Shown here piece by piece: positions 46,931 through 58,075 of a stretch of 64,000 nucleotides of DNA. Source of the DNA: Apiotrichum sp. Y4204 (lineage: Eukaryota > Basidiomycota > Tremellomycetes > Trichosporonales > Trichosporonaceae); contig JAMYHL010000017.1 of assembly GCA_025531455.1 (NCBI GenBank), positions 310,001-374,000 of the forward strand, given 5' to 3'. Numbering within the stretch: the stretch's first letter is position 1; every line of letters begins with the position of its first letter. A program made the translations under genes and the position numbers. The notes below the pieces were generated by a model, which worked only from the letters and a program-made list of their open reading frames with translations, ran no database searches and had not been told where the DNA came from.

Positions 46931-47014
46931 TGCTCGCACGCTGAGTCGAACAGCGGTCGGGTCGGGAGCAGGGTAACCACAACGACCAGTGATAACCACC
47001 TACACTATACGAGC
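46931..47014 (-). tRNA. tRNA-His (GTG) with 11-nt intron
   Basis: The minus strand folds into a complete cloverleaf of 84 nt. The acceptor stem GCTCGTA pairs with TGCGAGC (one G-T pair). The D-arm is GTGT-AGGTGGTTA-TCAC and the anticodon stem is GGTCG/CGACC. The loop is TTGTGG + C with anticodon GTG. The T-arm is CGCTG-TTCGACT-CAGCG, five perfect pairs, and the discriminator is A. An 11-nt insertion (TTACCCTGCTC) sits between positions 37 and 38, the canonical tRNA intron site. A- and B-box promoter elements are present, and a T5 terminator follows at 46922-46926. The G at -1 would be added after transcription. Confidence 0.93.
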
Positions 47015-47267
47015 CACGACTTTTGAAAAATTCTGCCCCGCCACGTCCAGTGGTCACGTGATGTCTATGTCCTGGGGGCTTTGATATCTTCGGCCGATCC
47101 GGAGTCGGAATCGGAAAGTTGGAACTCACTGCGGCGGTTAGTGTTCAGGAGATAGGAGAATACGACCGAGATGGCATGCCAGACCCTCGCCCATTCAATC
47201 GTGTCGTGTGCAACTCTCTCTATCTAAAACCACCCTCTACACCCCCATCCCCATCCCCACCTTCTCC

Positions 47268-48427
47268 ATGGGCGACTCGGGGCCGTCCTTCCAGCGCGCG
47301 CTGGTGGTGAGTATCGCGGGGAGCGCGGGTGATCGTGAGCCGGGAACCAGACACATACTGTTGGAGGTCATGAGCCCCCACTCTGTATTCCCCGAAACTT
47401 ACCCACCCCAAGATCCACCACTGACCGTAGTCCGGCGCAGCGTCGGGACTCGCTGTCGACCTCATGTTCTTCCCGCTCGACACGGTCAAGACGCGCATCC
47501 AGAGCAGCGCGGGCTTCTGGGCTGCGGGCGGGTTCAAGGGCGTGTACCGCGGTGTCGGGAGTGTGGGCCTCGGCGGCGCGCCTGGTGGTGAGTGAGGAGA
47601 CAGTGCGGTGGTGGGACGCTGGGTAAGCTGCAGAGTGACTTGCTCAGCTTGGACCGCTTCCACTCGGTTACTGATTCCATGATCGCGGCTGGGTACTGAT
47701 TCATAGCTGCCGCATTCTTCACGACGTACGAGGAGCTCAAGACGCGTCTCCCAAAGCTGTTCCCACATCTCGTGACGTCTCCGGGCCTGAACCACATGGT
47801 CTCCGCTTCCGGTGGAGAATTCGTGAGTTGACGTGCACCAATTCCAACTGACATCAGGTCTCGTGTCTCATCCGCGTGCCGACCGAGGTCGTCAAGTCTC
47901 GCACGCAGACAGGCGCCTATGGCGCCGGCACGAGCTCGCTGGCAACGGCCGTCAACATTCTGCGGCTGGAGGGCTTTAAGGGCTTTTACCGCGGGTTTGG
48001 AATCACCATTGCCCGCGAGATTCCCTTTACATCCATCCAGTTTCCGCTGTACGAGTGGCTAAAGCGCCAGCTGTCTGTGCGCTATCTTGATGGGCGGCGG
48101 CCAAACTCGCCCGAGGCGGCGGTGTGCGGTATGATTGCGGGAGGCACGGCGGCAGCACTCACGACGCCGCTGGATGTCGTCAAGACGCGGGTCATGCTCG
48201 AGGCGCGCACGACGGCCGCGGACGGCCGCCCCGCCCAGAGTCCCAGCATCCTCAGCTTCCCCCCGCGCCTGCTTGGCATTGTCCGCGCCGAGGGCGTCGC
48301 CACCCTCTTCTCGGGGTGGGTTCCCCGCACACTGCATATTTCTGCTGGCGGTGCAGTCTTCCTCGGCATTTACGACTTTGCGGTCAACTTTGGCAAGCCG
48401 AGAGACGAGGAGCCGCCGCTTGCATAG
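47268..48427 (+). CDS. PET8: Mitochondrial S-adenosylmethionine carrier (PET8/SAMC)
   Basis: Exons 47268-47306, 47431-47587, 47707-47822 and 47858-48427 give 293 aa. Three carrier repeats each have the Px[DE]xx[KR] signature: FPLDTVKTRIQS, VPTEVVKSRTQT and TPLDVVKTRVML. The first repeat (SGAASGLAVDLMFF, AGGFKGVYRGVGSVGLGGAPG) matches SAM carriers specifically. The protein would import SAM into mitochondria in exchange for S-adenosylhomocysteine, for methylations and for biotin and lipoate synthesis. The first exon is only 39 nt. It starts in a CCATCCCCATCCCC leader. Confidence 0.93.
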
Positions 48428-48987
48428 GGTATGAATAGATGCCATAGCGGGCGTGGGTGGGGTTGGAGGTGCTGGGGATCTGTGTGGGATGTGTTACTGA
48501 TGGAGACTGATCTTACTGATGGGTACTGCTCCCGACTGGCGAATGATTTCACCGCCATACTCACCAGGAGAAAGCCAGATATCCCACACCGAGGCCACCC
48601 ATGTTCAGGCATGCACCAGTACAGGCCTTTGTTCTTGTTCCGCTGTTGTCGGAAACTGAGGGCGGTCCAACACCAGCAATTGGCACTGCCATGTCGTACT
48701 TGGTGTGTTAGAGGCGAACAATAAAAATAACAATAACAAGACGCGATTTTGGGCATGTCTCACACGACTCTTGCTACAGACTGTCGGTGTCACCAAAGAC
48801 TAACTGCCAGCACCCTCTGCCCTCTGCATAACCGCTACGCATGCGACTTTACTTGACTGGAATGTTGGAACTGTTCCATTCTCCCACACTGAGATACCGG
48901 TGTAACCGGTACGAGTCTGTAACATGAAAGTTGAACGCACAATTCACGTCTGCGTTCTGTATCTCTGCCAAGACAGACAAAGGCAAA

Positions 48988-49032
48988 ACACTGGACACTG
49001 GACACTGGACACTGGACACTGGACACTGGACA
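48988..49032. repeat. Heptamer tandem repeat (ACACTGG)6
   Basis: Six near-exact copies of ACACTGG. The unit length is not a multiple of three, and the array lies outside any gene. Confidence 0.9.
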
Positions 49033-49297
49033 TTCACCGAGCCAGTCGGACAGGGGCAGCAACAGCGACGAAACGCGGGCGAACCCCTGCCAATGTCGGT
49101 GCGAGCCCCTGCAACACCAATGTCAGTCATGAGCAGGTCATGTCCACACAGCTGATGATGGCCTCGAGGTCGTGTGTGTCGTCCATGGCCAGCCTTTGTC
49201 CTGGTGTGCTAGTCCAGCCTTTGTCCTCGTGAATGCCCTCTCTCAGCCCTGGTCAGTCTCGACAGTTTCCAGAGTCATAAGAATGCAGGCCTCGACT

Positions 49298-49378
49298 CTT
49301 GCCACCCCATCTTCCTCCCCATCTTCTTCACCATCCCCATCCTCATCCTCATCCTCATCCTCATCCTCACCACTTACC
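49298..49378. repeat. Polypyrimidine hexamer repeat (TCATCC)n in leader
   Basis: About 80 bp made only of C/T with A at every sixth base, mainly TCATCC units. It ends about ten bases before the start codon of the next gene, so it is probably 5' UTR or core promoter. Confidence 0.8.
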
Positions 49379-49386
49379 TCTTTGCA

Positions 49387-52043
49387 ATGGACCCAGTCCT
49401 CCAGCAATGGCGCTCCGCCGACCCCTCGCCCCTCGCCACCCGGCCCCCACAAGACCCGGCATTCTGCCCGCCCTTCGGGTGGGCGCGCATGGCCCCCCTC
49501 TTCGGACTCACGGCGTGGTCCACTCCCGCGCTGGTCGCCCTTTTCGCCTCGGCCCGCACCCACGGCGCCACCCCACTACACGCAGGCAACATCCGCCTGC
49601 TAGCCGACGTCCTCGCCGACGCCGAGGCGCGTTCCGACGAACCAACATTCTACACCGCCCTTCACCTCCTGCACGCCGTCCCCGGCGACTGGACCCCGGA
49701 CGCCGCCCTCGACGACGACATGGGCGTAGCGACCACGGTCCACGAGGTAAGTAATCTACCCCCAAGAAAAAGAAAAAAAGCACCACCACTAACATTTCCC
49801 AGGTGATGAGTGTCTTTGACCGCCTCCTGCACGGCACACGGCTCTCCCCGCCCGAGCGCCGCCGCCTGGCAGAAAAGCACCTCGCGCTGCTCCACTGGGC
49901 CACAGCGTACCGCCGCGCAGACATTGCGCGCTTCGACCGCGAGATGCTCGCGTACTGGAATTCCGAGGCGTACGGCCCCCAGCCGGACGGGTATCGCGGC
50001 GCCCACGCGCGGCTGCAGGACGCGCTCGACGGCCGGCCCGCGAGCGTTTCTGCCGCCCCTCGCGAATACCACCAGCGCCGCCCTATCCCCCGCGGTATGC
50101 CCCTCCCCCGCGAGACGTGGGAGTACACCCACGCGCCGCGGGAGCGATACCCCGAGACCATGCGTGTCGACCGCGATAGGGGACGCGACTATGGCGCGCG
50201 GTACACCCTCCCTCCCCTCCCGCAGGTGGCGGGTATCCCCCTGGCGGTCGACTGCGATAGGGGACGCGACTATGGCGCGCGGTACACCCTCCCTCCCCTC
50301 CCGCAGGTGGCGGGTATCCCCCCGCCGCGTCCGCTCAGCCAGTTCGCCACGACGAGTGCGAGCCGGCCCTTGAGTGAGACTCGCTCCTCGAGCGAGAACC
50401 GCCGCCTCGCGAGTGAGACTGCGCCTGAGGAGGATGTTCGCCCTTCCTCCCCGTCCTCCCGCTCGTTCAGCTATGTGCCGTACGATATGCGTCCGCCCAG
50501 CGTGCCCCGCGTGTCGCGCGAGCTCGAGACGGAGGAGGGCGGGGAGAGGTACGAGCCGGCGCCGCTTGGTCATGGCGTCGAGTACGGAAACGCCGCCGAG
50601 CACCATTACGTCGAGACCGTGAATCATGAGCACTATCATGGGTATGATCGCGAGCCCGAACACGATGAAGCCCCCGACGCGCCTCACGCCGATGCCAACC
50701 CCTCCTTCGTCGGAGAGGACAACTTCGACGACAACCCCGAGTACGCAGACCGGGGAGACGACGAGGACGACGCCGACGGGGTGCTCTGTCCCTGCAACGA
50801 GTGTCTCGAAGAAAAGGCGTTACTGGAGTTCCGCGCGTCGTCGCCAATCACGCCGATCCAGGTGGAGCGCGACGCCGCGACGGAGGGATACATGGCGAGC
50901 GGCGAGAACTCGCCAGGCTCGCGGGAGCCGAGCGCGGCGCCGCAGGAGCAGGAGCCGCAGGAGCCGCAGGAGCCGCAGGAGCGTAGGGAGCCGGGGGAAC
51001 GTACACCAACGCCCGAGATGTGCGGAAACGACGATGCGCCGCGGTACGACGCCTCCCTCGCGACACCCCCGCCCGGACGCTACTTTGACCGCGCGTCGCC
51101 GGCCACGCCGTCAGCCATCTCGAGTCTAGCGGTGCACGCCACGCCGGCCCCTCTGGCAGATGTAGGGGTGCCCCGCACGCGCGTCTCGGCGCCGGTCTCG
51201 GCTCGGGGCCTCGGGTCGCCATATACCTCCCCCGGGCCAGGGGGCAGGCTTCCGGGCCGTGCGGTCCCGCACGACAAGTTCCTCTCCCTCCGCGCGATGC
51301 GGGGACAGAGCATCTCGCCCTCCCTCGTCCCCGCGCGAAGACTCGCCGACCGGCGGCGGGAGGCCGCTCGCGCAAACGAACCCCTCCTCGCCCGGCGCGG
51401 CGCCATCCTCCCGCCGCTGGTTAACGCCCCACCCTCCCCACTCCAGTACCGCAGCATGTATCCCCCCTCGACGCGCCCGAACCCGTACACCGCCCCGCGT
51501 ACACCCCCCCGCGCTCCCCCGCCGCGTACCCCGCCCCATCCGGGGTCGCCGTCATGGCAGCCGCCCTCTCACGGACCCTCCGCCTTTTCCCCGTCATGGC
51601 AGCCGCCGTCGCATGGCGCGCCCTCGCCGCCGCGTTTCTCCCCTTCGGCGCGCGCGTCGCCGCACGCCTCGCCTTCCAACACGCCTGGCGCGGTACGCCA
51701 GGCGGCAATGGACGCGGTGGAGGCGCAGGCTGCGACGCAGCGTGTTGTCGAGTGGCGTGCTGGGGAGACGGGCTTTGACGAGGCCGGATACCCGGCGTAC
51801 GCTGCGTACGCTGCTTCGCCGCACACGCCGCGCCGCGTGCCCTCGCGCCCCTCTTGTCCCTCGGAGCGCTCGGAGCGCTCGCCGCGGGCGCGCGAGGCCG
51901 CATACCCTTACCACCGCCTCCGGCCGGGTAGGCGGTGGAAGCACCGCCCGAGCGAGTATGCGCCGTGGAGTTCCGAGACGGATAGCGAGCCCGGGGAACC
52001 GTCTGGGCCGTACGGGCCGTGGTCGCCTGCTGGCCAGGTGTAG
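49387..52043 (+). CDS. Long, mostly disordered hypothetical protein
   Basis: Exons 49387-49746 and 49803-52043 give 866 aa. Residues 1-205 look folded and helical (WARMAPLFGLTAWSTPALVAL, LHWATAYRRADIARFDREML, split here). The rest is disordered, rich in Pro/Arg/Ser/Glu. It has an exact 27-residue duplication (RGRDYGARYTLPPLPQVAGI) starting at about 50173 and 50254. It also has an acidic His-rich section, the run (QEPQEP)n and many RTPPRAPPP-type motifs. One cysteine cluster (VLCPCNECLEEK) could bind metal. I recognise no family. A scaffold in cell polarity, septation or RNA granules would fit such a composition, but this is speculation. Confidence 0.75.
50170..50331 (+). repeat. 81-bp tandem duplication, two copies, in frame
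   Basis: Two copies with period 81 bp are nearly identical over about 70 bp, so the duplication is recent. It keeps the reading frame (27 codons) and inserts a second copy of the RGRDYGARYTLPPLP segment. Confidence 0.9.
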
Positions 52044-52276
52044 CGGACAGATCACGGATATTGGCTCGTGTCGTGTTTTGTATATTGTTGCTTTGTATCC
52101 TTGTTGAGACCCATGTATCTGATAGCGTACCATGTGTTAGTCAGGTCATCAGAGATGGAGAAATGATCCGGTCAGTCGGGGCGCATGCTCGTACACATGC
52201 ATAATGCACAACACGCCTCTATCATATTTGCCCTCCTGTCTCATGCCGTATCAATGCTCAGCGCAGTGTCTCCACC

Positions 52277-55256
52277 TCAATCGTTCTCCCGCTCGGCAAC
52301 CTCCACCATCTTCCAGCGCGTATCCCGCCGCGTGTGGAGGTACACCTCTTTCATGCGCCCCGGCGCCGGCGCGCTCCAGTCGCCGTTCCGCCCCGGAATG
52401 AGGTTGGATACCTGTCATCAGACGTGCTCTTACTTGTACTTACCAAGTACCGCTTTCCCTCTGCCAGCGCGCCAGATAGCGCACGCGCGTCCCATACCTG
52501 GAGCATGCCGGTGCGCGCTGACTCCTTGTCGCCGCGCCGCGCGTCCGCAAAGCGCACGATGCGAAAATCGCGCACGGCGCGCGGTGGACAGCTTTCAAGC
52601 AGAGACTGTTCCAGCTGCGCGTGCTCCTCCGCCACTGCATCATGTACACGGCGCGCGGCATGGCGCGCGAGATGTACAATCGTAGAGGATGGGAGCGCGC
52701 GCAGGCGTGCCATGGCACCCGCGCCGGCTGCGAGGAGGTTGTCAAAGTCGTCGTCGAGACTCTCTGGGGGCTCGGAGGACGGGCTCACGCCGGCGTCCTC
52801 GGCCGCGGACGCCAACATGCCGGCCAGATCCTCAATCTTCTCGAGGTTGCGCCGCATCTCCTCTTGCAGCCGCTGGCTCTCCGCTTCATACTTTTCCTGT
52901 CGGGTCAGTGACGGGAAAAACTGTGGACCCACCTTCCACGCATCGGCCCGCATTTGCTCCTCGTCCTCGTTCCACGGCGCCTCGCGATTGCCCCTGTCGG
53001 CGGGGACGAACGCGAGGGGAAAGACTTTTGATAGAACAATGTCCATGAGCACGATGGACCCGCCGTCGACGGACAGACTCGAGAGGCCGGCAACGAACGG
53101 CTGGCTCTGGGCGCCGAGACGCCCGTCCCAGCGGGCGAGGTGTGTCGAGTTTCCGGAGAGCACGAGGTGCGACTTGTCGTACGCTTCAAAGACGTCCGCG
53201 CCGTCCGACCCCGACTCGAGCTTCGCACCCGAGATGGCGAGTTTCCGCCCGACCTTAATCTTCCCCTTTGCAATTGCCCGCGCGAGGCACTCGTCCGTCA
53301 GTGCGCGGATGTGGTACCATCCGTCTGTCAGGTCCAGGACCGGGCGCTGTGCGATCGGCTCGTTCTTGTCGTTTAACACGGGCTCCGGGCGCTGTATCCC
53401 CGCAACGCAGAGGACCATCGGCAGGCTCGGGGACGAGTCGTGCTCCTGGATACGCCGCACGAGCGGCCGCTGCGCTGCGCCATACTCGCGCTCATACCTG
53501 GCGGATGAGATGCGATCAATGTTGCGAACCCACCTGTACTTGAGCTGGCACAGCACCTCGTACCAGTTCCACTTCTCCTCAAATAGCGAGGGCCGCGCCT
53601 TGACCTGCCCAGCAAGCTTCCACAGGATGAGGCGCCAGTGGTTCTCCACCCACTTGGCCGTTGCCAGCTCGCATCCCTCATAGTTTAGCCGCTTGAGTGC
53701 CTGGTCCGTGCCGAGCGGCGAAGCGTCCTCCGCAATGAACTGGTAGTAGAGCGCGTTCTCAATGGTCAGTATCCAGATCTCGTCCGGGCTGAGGTCAGAC
53801 TGGGTGTCCGCGAATATTGGTCACCCACTAGCCCATTAAAGCCAGCTCTTCCGGCGCGTAAAACCCCGGAATCAGCTTGGCCGCACGCATGCTGACTCTA
53901 TGTGGCCGGGCTGAAGTCAGCGAGATCCGCACAAGCCACGGCTTACCCACGCGTCAGGTCAAATACCGGCTTCCAGATCCGTTCGGTCTTCAGCGGCGAC
54001 GAGACGGGGGCGGGAGCGGAGCGCGACGGCGTAGAGCTCGAGCCTGCTTTAAACGGGGTGACAAAGCTCTTCCGCGGCTTCTTCCCTTTGGCCGGAGTGG
54101 TTCCCATCCCGAGACCGATGCGCCGCGGTGTCCCCGCTGTAGGGGGGGGGATCTCGATTCGCCGCGGCAGCTTTATCGACGCGGGGGTGGCGGGCGTCTC
54201 GGGCGGCGCCATCGAGTTGGGGGGTATGGGATGCAGCGGGATGCGGGAGGGTGTCGACGGGCGGATGGGGCGAGGAGCCGTGAATTGCGACGTGGCGGGC
54301 GTGAACTGCGACGCGGGCGCTGGAGTGCTGGGGATGGGCGAGGTCGCGCGGGGAAGCGGTGCAGGAGCGGAAGAAGGGCTAGTCTCAAGATCATCAAACA
54401 GCGCGCGTGCGCGCGCGAGGCTCTCGCTGCTCGGTACCGGCGCTGCGCGCCCCGAACCAAGCTGGAACCCGGTAGCGGGCGAAAAGGCAGACGCGGCGCC
54501 GAACCCTGTGGAGCTGTGAGACGTTCCCGCATCGTCTTCCCCAAAGAGTGCGAGTGCCTCCGCGCGAGAGGAAGGCCCCGGGGTCGAGGAAGGCGGCGCC
54601 GTAGCTTGAGAGGCACCCGCCAGCCCAGTCTCTGCGGCGAGTGGCGTCTCCTCCTGCGATGCTGGAGGCGACTGGGAGAAGAGCGCGAGTGCCCGCGCGC
54701 GCGCCGCGGCCGATACAGGCGCGACTGGCCGTCCAGAGGCAGTGGCAAACCCAGTACGGAGCGGTGTAACAAACGTATCCTCGGGCAGGGGGAGGGGCGC
54801 GCTGCCCGGCGTTTTCTGAGATCCTGCCGAAGGTTGGGGTAGAGACTGAGAGAGGGGTTGGCTTTGACTCGGTCTCGAAGATTCGCCGGGCTTCTCGGGG
54901 GTGACTCGCGGCCGCTTCACCCTCTCGTCGATATCCACGTCCTTCTCTGCCTGCGCGACGAGCGCACGCGCGCGCTTGAGCGCCGCGTCCGATGGCGGGG
55001 GGAGGGTGCGGCCCGCGGCGGTGGCAAATGCGATTACGGCGGGCGTGGGGAGGAGCGGCGGCGGGGATGGGGCGGGAGCTGGGCTAGGGGAAGGGGAGTG
55101 TGTGGAGGGATCCTCTTCATCTCTGGTTTCAATCTGCTGTTCGCGCTGTTCGTGCTCGTGGTCGTGTTCGTCAATCTCAAAGTCGAAATCTGCTGCGTCG
55201 AGGCCGAAGAGGAGGTCGCTGATCTCGTTCCCGGCGTGCGGGGGAGGGGTGGCCAT
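52277..55256 (-). CDS. BRH2: BRCA2/Brh2 recombination mediator with three BRC repeats
   Basis: Six exons (53947-55256, 53829-53897, 53534-53788, 52933-53497, 52444-52896, 52277-52411) give 928 aa. The N-terminal half is disordered and carries BRC repeats at about 77-101 (FATAAGRTLPPPSDAALKRA), 170-193 (FATASGRPVAPVSAAARARA) and 264-288 (FQLGSGRAAP...SLARARALF), plus a half-repeat at about 229-241. These bind Rad51. The C-terminal half has the helical domain (PDEIWILTIENALYYQF, VENHWRLILWKLAG), OB1 (LDLTDGWYHIRAL, VGRKLAISGAKL, NSTHLARWDG) and OB2, ending with KEVYLHTRRDTRW. DSS1 and single-stranded DNA would bind here. The protein ends soon after OB2, so a third OB fold is not seen. It loads Rad51 in homologous recombination. 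Confidence 0.94.
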
Positions 55257-55762
55257 TGCTGTTAGCGCATCGGGCGGGAAGGGGGGTGGTGATGGAGCAA
55301 GGGGATGGTGAGGAAGAGGGATTGTGGACGTGAGGAAAGAGGAGATCGAGGAGAAGTCGACTTTTCGTGACGCGTCTTTTCTTTCTTTTGCCTGGAGAGC
55401 AGTCGCGTCAACCATCATCATCACGTCCAAATTTACAGCTCGGGTGGTGTTTACAAACAAACAATTTTGATCCCGTCCCCGTGTTGATTACTAATAGCAA
55501 TTTGTAATGTATTGATATTCCATTCAAAACTGATTTGAGTACGATCAGGCGCGTCCACACAATGACATCACTGATACTGTTGACGCCTGGTCCCTCGTAT
55601 TCTCACTCGAGCATGACGGCGAGCAACACTGTCTCGATATGGAGAACATCACCTCTCACGACCTCTCCTATCCAGCCAGACAAGAAATGCATGTACAACT
55701 CTCCTGAATCCCAACATATATTTCCATCCATTCCAATTCCATCCATTTCCTACTCTCCAACT
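55257..55762. promoter_or_regulatory. Promoter and leader of the BRCA2 homologue
   Basis: About 500 bp between the BRCA2 start and the stop of the next gene upstream on the same strand. It contains an ACGCGT element (about 55,370, minus reads ACGCGTC), an Mlu1 cell-cycle-box-like sequence that is common before replication and repair genes in yeasts. TTTGTAA/TTACAAA A/T-rich blocks are also present. Regulation is inferred. Confidence 0.4.
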
Positions 55763-58075
55763 CTAAAAGCCTGACGAGTCGCTCACAAACGTAATGGCGC
55801 TCTCGCTCAGGCCCGTCGCGCTCGCTTTGCGCGGCATGCGGCGGTTGTATTGGCGCACCACGTCCGAGCTGGGCCCGCCCGCGGCTGGCGGCGCAAAGCC
55901 CGTGCTCGCTTTGCGGCCGAGATTCGGCGCGAGACTGAGCGTGTTGAAGCTGCTGACAAAAAGCGGGTTGCCCGGCGTGCGCTCGTACTGTGTCGCGATC
56001 ATCGGTGGCGTGCGTGGCGAGCCTGGTGTCGCGGGGCCCGGGAGGTTTTCGAGGCTGCTGCGCGGGGAGTGCATGCGCGGAGACGTGGGGCCGGGCTCGG
56101 TAGTCGTCATGATCTGCAGGCCGACAAAGGAGCGCGAGCGCTTAGAGCGTGTGTCCCGCAACGAGGTTGGGGAGGAAGAGCAGTCCGAGATGGCGGACGA
56201 GCTGCCGCCAGAGTAGGCAAAGTCGCGAGGAGACACTGGCGAGATGAACGGGTTTGGGTCGATCTTGGAGGTGACTGGCGACCGGGGGCCCCTTGCGGGT
56301 ATGTCAATGCTCGACTGTTTGGCAGAGGTCAGGATGGAGCCTGGGCCCGAGCCGGAGGATGCGGAGCCCGAACCAGGCTCGTCGCGCTCGCCAATGGTCG
56401 CCATGGTCGGCGATTCCGCAAGACCCAAAAGGTCTCCCTCTACGGGTTCACCAAACTCCGCCGCAAACATGCGCTCGTTCTTTTCGAGTTCCTCCGGGTC
56501 GACCGCCTCGAGTGCCTCGATATGCACTCTGCCGTGCCCTGGGTCCACCTCGCCCTCGTCACCGAGCCCGAGGCCGCCCCACGAGGTCGGGCCCTCATCT
56601 TCGTCACCAGCGGTAATGAGCTCGTGGTCGCAACCGAGACACGCCCCGAGCTTTTCCCAAGCGGCGACCGAGTGCGCGCGCACGGCGGTGCGGGCGAGAA
56701 GCACCCAGGGATAGTCCGCACACTCTGTGCGGTCGACGGTGGTGAGGTGAAGGAGGAATTCGTCCCATGTCCATTTCGTGACGTCAATGTCTCGCCAGGT
56801 GTCCCTGACCTTGCCCTTGGGAAAGACATGTTCGATCAGGGAGAACATATCGGCGTTGAGCGGATTGTGGAGCAGCTCGGCGACCTGGGTCGGGCGGTCC
56901 GAGAACGGGAGCAGCGTGTCCTCGTCCATCTGTACGTAGTCGACTGGCTCGAGCTCGATCGGCTCCGTCTTCTGGAACGCCATTCCGTGTGAGACCGAGC
57001 TGCCGGTACTTTTACGCCGCGTGTTAGGACGAGGGGCTTCCCCTGGCTCGGGAGCCGCGACTGGCTGCATCAATCCACGGGCGAGCTCGAGCACCTCCTC
57101 AGGTGACAGCGTGCGTGAGAGGCCGGGGGCCATTGTGCCCTGGGTCGGGCCGGTCGGGCTCGTCGCGAGGGACAAGGCGCTAGATGAAGGGCGACGCGAC
57201 AACTGATCGGATTCGGTTGGAGTGTTGTTACCATTGTCGTCGGAGTTGAGCGACGACATGGACGCAAAACTCGAAAACGATGCGGCGGCAAAGGACCTGC
57301 GTGGCTTCCGGAGGGAAGTGGCCGGGGCATCGCTCACCGTGGGTGCGGCAGTCGCGATCGGGTGTAGATTAGATGACGACTTGGAGCGTCTGCGGTCAGC
57401 GGGTGATGGGGGAGCCGTGAGACGAGGGATTGTGTCCAAGGGGAATGCTCGGCGTCGACCCGGAGCACTGCGGCACGCCACCGCGCAAGCAGCATTCCGT
57501 ATGTCCGCAATTTCTGATTGCTATATTGCGATTGATTGCTCCGAGGACGGTGGCGGCGCAGTACGAAGCACGGAGCGCGGAGCGCGGAGCACGGAGCGAT
57601 TGCCCTCGCGCCGTCATCCGACTCGCATGTCATGGCAATGGAGATTGCGTCATGCGTTATGCGCCACGGAGGGAGGGTGGGTATGGGGCATCGAGAAATC
57701 AAACACTCAGGAACCTCCTACTCACTGACGCAAGGGCGCGTTGTTTTCCTGGCGCGGTGATTGCGGGGCTTTAACGAGGATGAGGCGCGTGGTGATGCCA
57801 GAGGGATACTCGTCGCCGGGGTAGTAGTCGTCTCTGCGTGGGAGGATGCGTTCGCGGCCAGAAACTGATCGGCGCAGGCCCCCGCCGGCTGAGTATGCGC
57901 TCGTGAGGCTGCTGCTCGACGAGGAGCGGGAGCGCGAGGAGCGCGGCGCGGCGGCCGGGCGGGGCAGGCTGTCGAGAGGCGTCTCGGGCGTGAGCGGGGA
58001 AAAGGCCTGGAGCGGGGAGAGAGCACTCCAGCGCTGCCGCGAGGGCGAGTGGGACTTGCGCGCGCGACGGTCCAT
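55763..58075 (-). CDS. Hypothetical Ser/Pro-rich protein with a short conserved core
   Basis: Two exons (57726-58075 and 55763-57467) with a 258-nt intron give 684 aa. The junction reads NNAPLRHAPGRRRAFPLDT. Most of the protein is disordered, with many SP/TP sites and RxxS motifs. A folded core lies at about 290-400 (VDYVQMDEDTLLPFSDRPTQ, ADMFSLIEHVFPKGKVRDTW, TKWTWDEFLLHLTTVDR). A highly polar C-terminal tail ends FVSDSSGF. I recognise no family. Phosphorylation control is plausible from composition alone. The intron holds CGGAGCG tandem repeats (about 57,560-57,600). Confidence 0.72.

Larger units (their letters stand above)
46622..47267. other. Intergenic region with a tRNA gene
   Basis: About 650 bp between the divergent kinase and PET8 genes. 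It includes the tRNA-His gene listed separately. GATCGAGC/GATCCGGC short repeats lie around 46,840-46,880. No protein gene is seen. Confidence 0.5.
48428..49386. other. Intergenic region of 960 bp
   Basis: No gene supported. It holds the heptamer repeat at 48988-49032, a GCC/CCAGCCTTTGTCC direct repeat around 49,190-49,220, and the TCATCC-rich leader before the next gene. Confidence 0.5.

Noticed and set aside
52334..53683. 449-codon frame on the plus strand
   Set aside because: Antisense of the BRCA2 homologue, which has conserved OB-fold motifs on the minus strand.
55850..56992. 380-codon frame on the plus strand
   Set aside because: Antisense of the Ser/Pro-rich hypothetical gene; composition is Arg/Ala-rich without motifs.
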